From contig OX637295.1 in assembly GCA_951799445.1 (NCBI GenBank), positions 6,014,001 to 6,078,000 of the forward strand: DNA of 64,000 nt. The letters run 5' to 3'. This document shows, in pieces, positions 47,701 through 59,575 of the stretch; position 1 is the stretch's first letter, and each line of letters starts with the position of its first letter. Source of the DNA: Pseudisothecium myosuroides. Taxonomy: Eukaryota; Streptophyta; Bryopsida; Hypnales; Lembophyllaceae. A program made the position numbers and the translations under genes. The notes under the pieces are model-generated. The model saw nothing but the letters and a program-made list of their open reading frames with translations. It did no database searches and had not been told where the DNA came from.

Positions 47701-50700
47701 TTTGCATGCTCAGGGGCTGGTATTGAGGGCTCATTACGAGTGATACGAAACGGAATTAGTGTTGAGAAACTGCACACAACATCTCCAATATACCAAGTGA
47801 GTATCTGCGCTTTTGTGTGGTTTTCATGATTTTTTGGTCAAGTTAGTATTTGATCCCACTTGGACCAAAATTCTGACCTAGGTCCTTGATATGAAACTGA
47901 TGTCAGCTTCACTCTGTAGTCAAGTACTCAAAGAAACTGTTTAACTCCTGTTCTTTTATTGCCATCAGGTGACCTGTTAAACTTATGTTTTGGTCACAAG
48001 TTATTGAATGCGCATTTGTGACATGGTGAGCTCTCAGGGTGTGACAGGAACATATACAATGCGGATGTGCCGCAGGGACCCATACCACGCTTTCTTTGTG
48101 ATGTCCTTTGTTCAGGAAACTCGAGTTCTTTCGGTCGGGCTCAACTTTGTGGACATCACAGAAGCTGTGGGATTTCAGCCGTGTGCGTCTACACTTGCTT
48201 GTGGGACAATTGAGGATTATCATGTTGTTCAAGTCTGCAGCAAAGAGGTTACTGTTTGTGTTCCCACTAAAGCTGCTCATCCAGCGGGCATAGATTCACT
48301 TCTCCCTCTTTGTTCATCGTGGAAACCTCCACAGGGTCTTGTTGTAAGTTTGGGAGCAGTAGCTAACAAGACCATCATTTTGGCCTTATCCAAACCAGGG
48401 CTTATCGTGATGTTGGGCTCTCAGCAAGGTGAAAATGGAGCTCTGGAACTGTGCATACTACAGCAATGCGAATTAAAGGCAGAGTTATCTTGCATATCAA
48501 TCCCCGACGAAGAGGACTGGACCTCCTCGCCTCTGCCGCCGTCTATTGTTGGGCTCGTGGAAGGCACTCCTAAAAGTAGGAACCCATCAGGAGTAGAGGT
48601 GGGCAGGATCTGTGTCGTAGGGACTCATGAGCCATCAGTGGAAGTTCTTTCTATAGTTCCTGGTGAATGCTTGACTCCTCTGGCCGTGGGTCACATTTCT
48701 CTTGTAAGCTGTGTAGGGACAACACTAAGCGGGTGTGTTCCTGAAAGTGTTAGACTTGCGCAGTTTGATGGGCTTTATATACTTGCTGGGCTAAGGAATG
48801 GAATGCTTTTGCGTTACGAGTGGCCAGCTAGCTCTACTGTGCTGCCAGATTCCAAGTATCTGCTCCCGACTTTGGGTTCTGAAAGTGTGGGCATCACACA
48901 ACTGGGTTTGAGTGCAGACAAAGATGTGGGGGAGGATTCACCACCAGTCTCACTACATCTGGTTGCAGTGCGGAGAATAGGCGTTTCTCCTGTTTCTTTA
49001 ATCTCTCTGCAAGCTTCATTGAGTTCTGATATCGTAGCCCTCAGTGATCGACCTTGGTTACTGCAAACGGCAAGGCACAGCCAGCGCATCGCATATACCT
49101 CCATCTCTTTTCCACCGTCTACGCATGCCACGCCTGTGAACTCCGTTGACTGCCCCAATGGTATTCTTTTTGTGTCGGATTGCAGTTTACACTTGGTTAG
49201 TCCTCTACCCTTTTGCATCCTATGAAGCAACGTTTTGAACATCTACTGGTTTGATATATGTATGGATATCTGGTACATCTAATCTGCTCAACTGTCCTAT
49301 CAAGGCTGCATGTGACTGGTGTTACTCATTTTTCGTGGCCATGACTAGGGCTGTAATGACTTCTGGTCACGCATGTTTCAGGTGGAAATGGAGCACTTGA
49401 AGCGGCTGAACGTCCAGAAATTACCCTTGGGTCGAACCCCACGCCGGGTCCTGTATCACTCAGTGTCCAAGACGTTGATTGTAATGCGAACAGACCCTGG
49501 ACCCGATGGTATCTTGGTTTCTGATTTATGTTGTGTGGATCCGCTCAGTGGCGCCAGTCACTCTTGCTACACTCTCGATGCTGGAGAAGTCGCTCGTTCT
49601 ATCCAGTTATGGAAATATAGACAGGAACTACTTTTGTTGGTTGGAACCAGTCTCACCAGAGGTGGGATTCTGTCTAGTGGTGAAGCAGTTAGGTATTTGC
49701 TCTGATTCCCAATTCCGCTTCTTTGATCTTGTTTAATCGAAACTTCTTTTTTAGAAGCAGCTTATTTGTGGATCCTGTTTATGAATATTATTCTCTTGAT
49801 TGATGCAGATCAGAATCTAATCATTTTTCTATGCTGCCATGTAGTTCAAAGGGTCGGTTGCTGGTATTTCAGCTGGAATCAAAGAACTCAAGGACACATT
49901 CTCAGGTTGTTACAAGCTCTACGAATACGCCGACCTCATCCAACCAAACAACGCCAGGTTCTTCGGCAGCTGATCCTATGGTGCTTTCTGATTCATCCGT
50001 TTCAACCGACGAGAGTGATTTAGCTGATGGCGAAGTCTGGGAGTTGCGACTCAAAACTCATGTTCATCTTCCCGGTGCTGTCCTAGCGTTGTGCTCATAC
50101 TTAGGACAGTATGTACTTGCGTCTGCTGGCAATTGTGTAAGTGACAACCTCTGCCAATGGTTAGACTTGAATTGAGTGACATCATTTTGGCCGTTTGGGT
50201 GCTCTGCTTATGGTTGTACATCTTGCTCCGAGTGTAGAGTGGGAGAAGTAGTTGAAAATACTTATTTTGTGTTTTCGATTGTATAGGATTTTCTCTTGCT
50301 GACTCATTGCTGTAATGCATGGTATTCTAAATTTTGTTTTGTGGGTCATCAGCTGTTTTGCTTAGGATTTCCATCCGACTCACCACAGCGGCCTCGGAAA
50401 TTTGCGATGGTGAAGACACGCTTCATGATTACCAGTATTGCAGTTCATCTCTCAAGGATTGCCGTTGGTGATTGCCGCGATGGGATTTTATTTTACTCAT
50501 ATCAAGAGGTACTTATAGCTTCTACAGAAGCATAGTGCAAATCCGCTAAAAAAGATTGGATTGCTTTAGTCTGAGGAAGGATGTATGTTAAGACTGAAGT
50601 GCTCATGGTTGATGTGCTCCTGGCTGAATTCTAATTCCCTGTCATGAATTTGATTCTTTGTGTTCCATTTACTGCCTTCAGGTCTCTCACCAGCTGGAGC

Positions 50701-52252
50701 AGTTGTACTGTGATCCCATTCAACAGCTAGTCGCGGATTGTGTGCTCATGGATGTGGACACTGCTGCAGTTACAGACCGCCGTGGGAACTTTTGCACGTT
50801 GTCCAGCGTCAGTACTCCCGAAGGTGCTCCTTAATTTCTCCTTTGGTGGTATTTTTGGTTATTCCAAATTTTTTGATGAGTTCTGCCACTGAGTATAGAT
50901 TTCGGTGTCTGCAATGCGTCCTACAGTTTTGGTTACATTTTCTTTTCTTTGGCTGCTGTGTTTGTAGAAAGCGTGAGTCCAGAACGTAACCTATCTCTGA
51001 CCTGCTGGTACCATGTTGGTGAGACATTGATGAGAATTCACAAGGTAAGACTAGTTGAACTTCCAGTTGATATGTGACTTCAGAAATATATAATTGTATT
51101 TATAATAATCATCATCTATCGACTAGCTCATAGTGCTGTACATGTCTCAGTTCCCTTTGCTGGTGGATTGATGCAAGTCAATCTGCTGGTGTTCATATTC
51201 TACGTTTGGTCCTATTTTTTGCCCTTATGAGTATCTTCTAATGATATTGTCTTTGCCCCTATATGCTGGCCACTTCTTGGAGGTATGGTTTTGTGAGTTG
51301 CCAAGGATTTAGATTGACACCCGTTGTTGCGGCAGGCCTCTTTTGCATATGAAAGCCCCACACAGGAGAGTTTGAAGAACTGTGGTAGCAATGATGCTGT
51401 TACTCACTCTACCCATTCCTCTGTGGTCGCCAGTTCGCTTCTGGGCAGTGTATTCATATTCATCAAAGTCACTAGGTAAAGAGTAATTCATAGAGCTTCA
51501 CTCCTGGAACAATTTTCTGCAGTGAAGGTCTTTCGTTTGTTCCGCTTGTTTGAGCCAGTCAAGTTCCAACACCTTGAAGCTCAAATCAGAATGTGAGGAT
51601 ATCTGTTCTCTATATTAATCCTTCATAAGTTGTATGCACAGGGAGGAGTACGATCTGTTGAAAGCTGTGCAATCACGGCTTGCATTCTATCCTCTAACTG
51701 CTCCGCTTTTGGGAAACAATCACGATGATTACCGCAGCCAAGGCTGCCCTGTAAGTTTCCCCTGACCATTCAAATTTCAGTGGTGCCTTTGATAACTTGT
51801 CTTTGAAGCTGCTTCCCGGTTTCTGATTGTCGCGTATACATGTTGAAATGCATTTGACTTAAAGTTGAAGCATTCTTCTGTTGCTATATATTTTAAACAC
51901 TGCTTTCAGTTAGTTTATGATACATTCAGTTCTGCCTCATCCGGTTAGAGAACTATCACGTTCACGGTACTTGATTAGTTGCTTCACCAGAACAGTTTCC
52001 TAACTTTGTGATTTACTGACGTGCCTGACATCTTGACTTGAATTGTAGGCTGGAGTCTGCGAAGTCCTGGATGGTGATATGCTGTGCCAGTTCCTTGAAT
52101 TAACAAGCACTCAACAGGAGAACGTATTAACAGAACCTCAGGGTGTCGTTTCCCTTAGCGTTCCAAACCCAGGATCTTCTTTCCTTGAACGAAGCCTCCC
52201 CGTTGACCGTGTGCTGCGCTTGCTAGAGCGGGTGCACAACTCACTCGCCTGA
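44717..52252 (+). CDS. DDB1/CPSF-A-like beta-propeller protein (MMS1-N and CPSF-A type), 15 exons
   Basis: Large propeller protein of the DDB1/CPSF160/SF3B3 superfamily, most like the plant class annotated in Arabidopsis as CPSF-A subunit family protein (At3g11960-type). Exons: 44717-44866, 45431-45565, 45890-45969, 46279-46362, 46516-46603, 46771-47796, 48038-49195, 49382-49692, 49809-50136, 50353-50508, 50682-50823, 50968-51044, 51336-51475, 51642-51750, 52049-52252. They join in phase to 1395 residues, the size range of the superfamily. Exons 3-5 give LLVLLSDSGKLSFLTFNIE, AVAHVQIADYGNLRRELGRL and GRAVAVAAFEDRIAIFPTS, typical of the N-terminal propeller. Later parts include PLGRTPRRVLYHSVSKTLIV and, near the end, QSRLAFYPLTAPLLGNNHDD followed by the CPSF-A tail VLDGDMLCQFLELTSTQQEN. 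The molecular role is not established from sequence; nucleic-acid or ubiquitin-ligase adaptor work is inferred from relatives. Confidence 0.9.
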
Positions 52253-52866
52253 GTTTCAAGCACCTCGACCGTGGGATAGGAACACCGGCATTATTATATA
52301 TGACGAAAACTGTAATGAAACAACGTAGTTTGTGTACTCTGCAAGTAGTCAAATGTAAATCAGTTCACTGGGTTCTTAACCCAATCACAGTAAAAAATTG
52401 TATATGTCTAGAACTTGGGAATTTAATCATGCTCTAGTTTTAATGCCTTCATAATTTAAAGACGGCAGAGTCGGGAGTCTCTTGGTCGGAAACTGCGATA
52501 CGTGTGTGGAACACAAAGTGCATGTAACCAAGCTGTTTTCGAATTACACCAAGTTAAAGACCTCTCATGACAACCTACAGTATGCCTCGAGGTGGAGGCT
52601 ACATTCATGTGCGCTCATCAACCTCTGCATTTCATCTGAATTCAGTTGAAACCAACAGGGTTTGAGTAGTGTCTGCAATGATCTTCATGGTCTCTCTCTT
52701 TGGCTGAATCTCATGTTGAGCAATTTCCATGAGTTGATTTCTGTTTTGCTCCTTTTATTTCTTTGCCAGTTTTATTTCTTTACCGGCGCTCCCTTCTCCC
52801 TCCTGGCAGGCAGGTTTGAGACAAGCCTGCTGTGCTACTGTTCTTACTTTAAAGTGGAAGTACCTA
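52253..52866 (+). other. 3' UTR and downstream region of the DDB1/CPSF-A-like gene
   Basis: No further coding sequence is seen. The transcript end is not marked by a single clear signal. The region runs up to the next short transposon. Confidence 0.4.
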
Positions 52867-53169
52867 AGGTAGGGTGCTCTGAAAGGGACCCGGCTCTAAA
52901 AGCGACTTCTAACACAGAGGTACATTTTGCTTTTTTCAATGTACCAGCAGTGTACATCCCAGGAGGGGGTCACTTTTAGTGACCACTGGGTTTCAACTTC
53001 AAAAATTCATAACTAATTCCATGAAGGTTCAAAAAATATGAAACGACTTGGGTTTGATGCCAATTCTATTTTTCTTCCTACAAAAATTTACTGAAAATTG
53101 TTTCAAGGAGTTTAGCTTCCTCCCAAATGCAATCAGCTCTTAAAAGGTCGCTTTAAGAGCACACTACCT
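52867..53169. mobile_element. AGGTA-type MITE
   Basis: The ends AGGTAGGGTGCTCTGAAAG and the inverted GAGCACACTACCT are flanked by TA at both sides. The interior matches the copies at 12870 and 41354 (TTCATAACTAATTCCAT, AAAATATGAAACGACTTGGG). Confidence 0.85.
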
Positions 53170-53479
53170 TATTCCCATATATTTAAGCATCTGGACTCTT
53201 TGAAGAGGATTCCTACAAATTGTTTATGTAAAGTTTGAGTGGAGACAAACCTACTTGAGATCATAATTTTTTTGTCGAAAATTGCATTTTTTAAGAATTT
53301 CTCATGTAGTATGCGCTGTAAACACCAAACTGTTCATAGGTAGGGGTTAGGGTGTTCATTTTTTTTTTGGGCAGTCATAAACTCCTCCTTTTGTCAATCT
53401 GGAGTCATAAACCTCCTTACATCCATGGACATGGATGAAATGTGCAAAATGGGAACAATTCCTCATTTATTCATTCAAA

Positions 53480-53750
53480 TGTGTATAATTCATACGGAGT
53501 GTGCCTTGTGCTATTGCCACAGCCAAAATAAAAGTAGAAGCAATTTTGAAAAATTTTGAAACCAAAAATAACTCGAAAATCCATAACTTTCCCACAATAG
53601 ATCCAAATGCCATGAAACAAAGCCCTTGCACCCCTCCTTGTTGAGGGCTTTCCAATGTCACCAAGAATGCGATCAAAGGATGTACGGTCTAAGAGATCTC
53701 ACCGTAACAAACGAACAAAACAAAACAAAACAAATTATAGCCTAACTTAA
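53480..53750. repeat. Dispersed repeat family, copy 2 of 3
   Basis: Matches 33083-33360 in the same orientation, including the AACAAAC-type tail and the terminal CTTAAGGTATAGG. It is non-coding. Confidence 0.7.
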
Positions 53751-54459
53751 GGTATAGGATGGATGGATAGCAATAGTTCAATACTCTCTAAAGATTTTGG
53801 AGTAATATAGTGACTTCATCCATTGTGAGGGAGAAAAAATTGTATCACTCCAACATCACATTCAATTGAGGCCATGAACATCCCAAAAGAAATCTATAAT
53901 CAAACATTATTTGACCTATGGCCCATGAGTAGGTGTCGTTAATTTTCTGCCATACATCTTTAAGATTCAAAATTCTAATCTTAAATTCTATAGTAGATTT
54001 CCAAAAAAAAACAAGAAACAAGAAACAAACTATAAAAATCCAACAAAATTCTAAAAATAAAACCATTTGTTATAAAAAAAATAGAGAGCATAGAAACTTT
54101 CACCTGCATTCTTCATTCTATTTAGTGTTGCTTCTCAAAAGGTATAACTCCTACAAACACAGGGACATACTAGTTAAATACAAAATTTATCATCAATTAT
54201 TGTAAACTAAATTTCACCTTGTATATTTTAAACACTATAAATGGCAAAGATCACACTGTACACTATACGCATAAGACCACACTATGCAAAGTAAAAAGAA
54301 AAAATCAATCACTGAAGAGTGTGACTTCCTTAAATCATAAGAGAAACAATAAACAAAAGATTATCTGTTTAGTGTGGACCACACTAAACAGAATGAAGAG
54401 TTGTAATTAGCACTCGCCACCTCGGTATGAAACGTAACCACCCCGACGCCACTTCTTCT
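53751..54459. other. AT-rich stretch with a 25-base palindrome
   Basis: No gene supported. At 54366-54390, TGTTTAGTGTGG and its exact complement flank a single A. This might be a protein-binding site or a small cruciform. Confidence 0.6.
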
Positions 54460-54615
54460 TCTCAAGACTCCTTTTCAAGACTCCTCCCGAAGACTCCTCC
54501 CCAAGACTCCCCCCAAGACTCCCCCGCAAGACCCCCCTCAAGACTCCCCCGCAAGACTCCCCTCCCTCAAGACTTCCCCGCAAGACTCCCCCTCAAGACT
54601 CCCTCTCAACACTTC
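54460..54615. repeat. CAAGACTCCCC minisatellite
   Basis: About a dozen imperfect units of 10-15 bases built on CAAGACTCC(C), all on one strand, with no G-rich interruption. It lies ~400 bases before the DUF1350 start codon. One frame is open across it (54427-54624, Ser/Pro/Gln/Arg repeats), but varying unit lengths shift the frame, which argues against coding. Confidence 0.85.
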
Positions 54616-55004
54616 AGAAGCTGAGCTCTCGCTTGTCACGCACTCTTCACAGCTCTCTCCCAGATTTCCCATCTTCTGCAAATTCGAAGAAAACTCTCCC
54701 CAAAACCACAAACAATTGATCCTTGCGCGAGCGCCTTGAAAATTCTCTTTCCACTATTTCTGACTCGCCCCACCGACTCCTCAGGTGCATGCTCATCAAT
54801 TCTCCCCTTCCGTTTCTCAATCACCTTTCTCCTCACTTTCTCTCCCTCTTCAATTCAATTCAGTTCAATTCCAATTCCAATTCCCCAGTCGCCAATTTCC
54901 AAGGAAACATATATTCGGTGCAATTGAATTCTGGGGTAGCTCCCTGTTTTGGTGCTGTATGAGGTTGCATTTGAGCTGAATTCGAGAAGTTTTCATGTGC
55001 AGTG

Positions 55005-58000
55005 ATGATGGCGGCACACGCATCGGTCGGAGTGGCTATTGCGGTCACTGCGATCTCTGTCTCGAGTTCGGTCTCGAGTTCGAGACGTGTGATTCCAGGG
55101 CATGTGAATTGTGGGCTTGCAGTGGGCAATGGCCTCACGGGGGGTTATGTGCCGATGGATGGAAGGCGTGGAAGGAGTCCGGGGAAGAGGCGTCACAGAA
55201 TGCTGCAAGCGAGGGCGGATCTCAATGATAATCAGAAGGAGAGTTTGCAACTCTATGGCAAGATTGAGAGGTCAGGCAGTTGCATATCCGAGAATGGTTG
55301 AGAAAGTCGCATTCCTTTTTTTGTGCAGCTCTAGTCTTTTAGGTTTAGAGCAAGAATTCAGACTTTTGTCCGTGTAATGTGTGTATTCAAGTAATTCATA
55401 ACATTTTAGGGCAGGGTTGATCGACAGGACCGTAGCTGCACTATGGTTGGCAGTGGCTAACCTTATTTTTACAAGAGTTGGCCTTCGTGCCAACTCTTTT
55501 ATTCTTGAACTCAAGGTATAAAGGATTTGTGCCAATTGAAGAAAATTTCAGAGGATCAAGGCCTCTTGGATATCGTGATTCTTCCCTTGAGTGAGCAGAT
55601 GGACCAAGGTGTTGTGCTGTGTTAGGACTTTTGAATAATAGCTTTTGGGAAAGAGTTGTAGATTGTAGCGGTAACCTCTAAGTCCCTATATGGCCAGAGG
55701 TGGATACTTCCACTTCCAGTCACTACAAGTAGAGCCGCAAGCGATTACATCCATGTCTATTGGACTCGAAATGAATCAATTAGGAAGTTTTAGGAAGGTA
55801 GTAAATATGCCACTACATTTAGACTTGTTTATTATGAGGTACTGCATCTACAATCATGGAATCGATGCTATAATGTGCTATTTGTATACCTAACCTTCTG
55901 TGGACTGGATAATTTCTAGCTTCTTGCTGTGGTGTCGTTATAATTGTGGTAACGATTGGTTGAATGGGATCTGGTGGGGAATTAGGGTGATCGCTGATAC
56001 AGCCCAGCGGACCACCGGTGGTGACATGGACCCCGGAAGGTGGAAAGATATTCAGGTATGTAATGAATCTTTGCATTGCGGTTGAAGCGTGTTAACATTG
56101 TTTCGTTGTTCCCGTTCTAGTTGGGAAGGAGCACATTTTTCATACTTCAATTTTAGTAATGCTGGACCATGAAATTTTGTGTCCAGGTCTGCTTTTAAAG
56201 TCTTCAAGGGTCAGAATCATAAGATCTCTAAGTATGTTCTCTTTCAATGAAATCCACCCTATTGTACTTCTCTGCCAGGTCACTTTACATTCAAAACATC
56301 ATTATTATGGCCTTCTCTAAATTGAAATTCTAATATATACTGCACACTTGCCACACTGTCAGTGAGTCTAGCACACTTGCCACACATGCAATCTATGTCA
56401 TAGTGTAAAAGTTGGGACCAAACGGTAAGGTTAAAGAGGCTTGAGTGTATGTCTACGCAGTTATTTTATGCTAAAGAGTTTGGGGGATGAGTTCAGGGCT
56501 CATGGGTGCTTACACCGAGTAAGAAGGAAGCTGTGGCCGTAGTGCACTTCGTAGGCGGAGTCTTTGTTGGAGCAACACCGCAGTTGACATACCGTTTGTT
56601 TCTGGAACGTCTTTGTGAAAGGTAACCAATTGTTTTTATTCCTTTACTTCATTATCTCTTCTTCTTTTTGTTCAATCTGCCAACGTTGCATCTCATCATG
56701 TACTGTCTCTTGATGGCAGGGGCTATGTTATTATTGCAACACCGTACGCTAGTGGATTTGATCACCTAAGAATTGCAGATGAGGCTCAGTTCAAGTTCGA
56801 CCGTTGTCTACGTGCTTTACTGGATGACTACAAATATCGACCTCTGGTGCATTAACTCAGTCTTCTCTCTGTTCTATCATGCTTACTATAATCCTTTTAT
56901 TTACAATGCTCATGCCCTCTGCGTCAACCTCCATAGAGGTACTAATATTTTGGTGGTGTTGCTTATGATAGGTGGAAGATATGCCTGTTTTTGGAGTGGG
57001 GCACTCACTTGGAGCATTGACCCATCTTCTTATAGGTGAGGTGCTTTGTTGTCTTAGTCTTCGCTTGTGTCTATTCACACGTGAGTTTTTCTGTGTCGCT
57101 TCACATTTATTATGCCCCACTCTTCTCACTTTCATGGTATTATTTCTTAACTGAAGTCTTATTGTATAGAAGACATGAATTACTTCTGCACTGGGCTTCG
57201 CCTCTTCGAAAAAGTCAAACCAACTAGTTCGGTGGCCTTCTTCATTATTTTTTGTCATTTCTCTTGTTTGCTGTTATACTGAAAACAGGATTGTTGGTCG
57301 ACGAGTACTTGTAAAGTCGTGACCGTGCTAATCAGCTTCTTTGTTTATAATAGTTTTAAGGACAACTTTTAAAAAAACAAACTGTGTCTTTGTCTTCGCA
57401 GGGGCTAGGTACGCGGTTCAACGGAAGGGCAATGTAATTATATCTTTCAATAATAGGGTAAGCAACTCTTCCTTCTTTAGTTTATTTCGTTCTTTATTAG
57501 AACCATCCTGTGATAAAATCAGCATATATTCTTTCAATATTTTAAGATGTTCCGACTGAAAGGTGAGAAAGTTTACTCTAGGCAAGACCTTTCTCTACGA
57601 GATCCTTATGCTTTATTCTCAAGAATCCTTGTGAGGAAAAAAGTAGACCACAAACATCAGTGGTCTTCTGCACACGACACACAGCGCACAAGGAGGAATT
57701 GTTGAAGGATAAAAAATCCGAAGAACAGCGGGTTTCTCTTCTGGTTTGGGGACACAGTGCACTTGCAGTTGAACATCGAACACTTGCGAAGGTAGTCATC
57801 AGCTCTTAACCAGACTGTATTCTTCTTTTCGTGCAGTCAGCAAGCGATGCAATACCCTTTTTATCGCCGATGGTAGCACCCATGACACAAAACCTCGGCC
57901 CTCTTTTGTCGCAGTTAACGTCATCACCAGCAGTTCGCCTTGGGGTACGTAAATTCCTTGAAATATCCTTTCGAATATCGTTTCCTCATCCTGTAATTTA

Positions 58001-59575
58001 AGGATGCAAGAAGTTTGGCCGTAGTTGACTTTTCGATTTTAGAGGCTTAATCTACCCCCAACAGATTCTATACTCTCGTGGGCCTATGTCACTCTTACTC
58101 TTCTGTCATAGGCTTACGTCACTCTAATTTCCTCTAATGATGGTCTTTGGTCTATTGGGTGAGGTTTGCAGGCTGAAGTTGCGTTGAAAAGGCTGAAGGA
58201 GTTTGGGAACATAAGCCCGCCCATGTTCAAGCAGGTCATGCCATTCTTGGATCAGCTACTCCCTCTCTATGAGGACTTCGCAAATGGGAAAGACCAATTT
58301 ACTCCTGCTCCTCCGGAGACCGACCGTCTGGTGAGTGCATAATGCCATGTTCAAGTTTTGCGGCAACCGTGTCACACTCTTGTTGGCTGGTCAGACGAAG
58401 GTTATCACCCATAAACCTTCAGATCAAGCGAGCCCTTTCATCAACTTATCAGTAGTACAGATCTGGAAGTTTTAGATTCGATGAAACAGCTCAACTTTAT
58501 TTTCAATACCCTTCTTGAGCCTCCCGGCTCTCTAAGCTTATCTAGTCCATAAGCTTTTCTAGTTTTACTCGACTTCCCCATATGTTCCGTGTTGCATGTG
58601 CCATACATATTTGGAATTTTGAACGTGAGCTCTACTTTGCAGATTAAAGCATATTATGGCGTGAAGCGAAATCTACTGATCAAGTTCAAGGACGATACTA
58701 TCGACGAGACACCTCGCTTAGCACAGATCTTAGCCCAAAAATCAGCAGTGAGCACTTTTCTTGACCTCACATTGCGAGCTTTATCTGGAGACCATGCTCG
58801 CCCGTGTCTACAGGTGAGACGAATTCAGTCTAAATGCACCCTTAATATGTAGAACTGCAGTTTTCAAAGTGGTGGAGGCTTATCTCCAATGCGTTACTTT
58901 CTTGAGAGGCCCACTGTGGCACTCAAGGACCCAAATCATCATTCTGATTCTTCCAAATGTTTTATATAAGGTTTGCATGGTGGCTTGTTATCCTGACATC
59001 TAGAACGTGCCAAAGATCCAATAAAGCTCTATGAGAGAAGGCTTGATAAAATTCAAGTCCAGAAAGTCGGTCAATCTTGGAACAATTATGTTAGAATGCG
59101 ATGGTGATTCTGATTCTCGAAGTGAAGGGGTGTAGGCTGACAACTGTTCATGAATGTTATGTAACGTAGGTGATTTAAGGAGTTTCTAATCAGTTAAAGC
59201 TGGAAAGTGTTGTGATATGTGTATTCGCAGATCTCCGACTTAATCATAGGGCTAAGGTTTTTGCGAGATATATTTGCAAAGCAAGAGTTTGACCACAAAG
59301 GGGTGTGACATATTGCTTTTGTGCAGGTTTTCCCTGAACTACCTGAAGAATTCACGAGTACTCTCAATCGAGGCACTGAGATGTTTTCAAGCATGGCAGC
59401 TGGTACTCCGTGGGTCGACCTTGCAAAAGGATTTGATATGAATCCTGGAGCGCAGCGGCGTCGAGCGGAAACAATTGCAAACATTGAGAGTCTAGTAGAT
59501 GAAATCTCAGCTTGGATTGCTGCTTCACCCAAGGATACCGACCGAGCATTGCTGAAGGGGGATTACACGAGCTGA
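55005..59575 (+). CDS. DUF1350 family protein (alpha/beta-hydrolase-like), about 11 exons
   Basis: DUF1350 proteins occur in cyanobacteria and plants; the reaction is unknown. Exons: 55005-55270, 55410-55515, one ending at 56055 (start unclear, between about 55914 and 55985), 56497-56621, 56720-56846, 56972-57035, 57402-57457, 57837-57944, 58172-58330, 58643-58813 and 59327-59575. Apart from exon 3 all joins are in phase; total length is about 500-520 residues. Family core: GSWVLTPSKKEAVAVVHFVG, GVFVGATPQLTYRLFLERL, ERGYVIIATPYASGFDH, and the nucleophile-elbow-like GVGHSLGALTH, which fits GxSxG. The C-terminal part has IKAYYGVKRNLLIKFKDDTI. The N-terminal ~90 residues are Ser/Arg-rich without similarity I recognise, and could be a plastid targeting region; cyanobacterial relatives make plastid location likely. 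The first Met of two in a row was taken as start. Confidence 0.88.

Noticed and set aside
47909..48280. 123-codon minus-strand ORF
   Set aside because: Antisense to the large exon 48038-49195 of the DDB1/CPSF-A-like gene.
54427..54624. ORF of Ser/Pro/Gln/Arg repeats across the CAAGACTCC tract
   Set aside because: The repeat units vary between 10 and 15 bases, so they do not keep a codon phase; the open frame follows from the lack of stop codons in C-rich repeats.
55690..55893. 67-codon ORF in the DUF1350 gene
   Set aside because: It has no similarity to the family and lies between well-supported exons; treated as intron.
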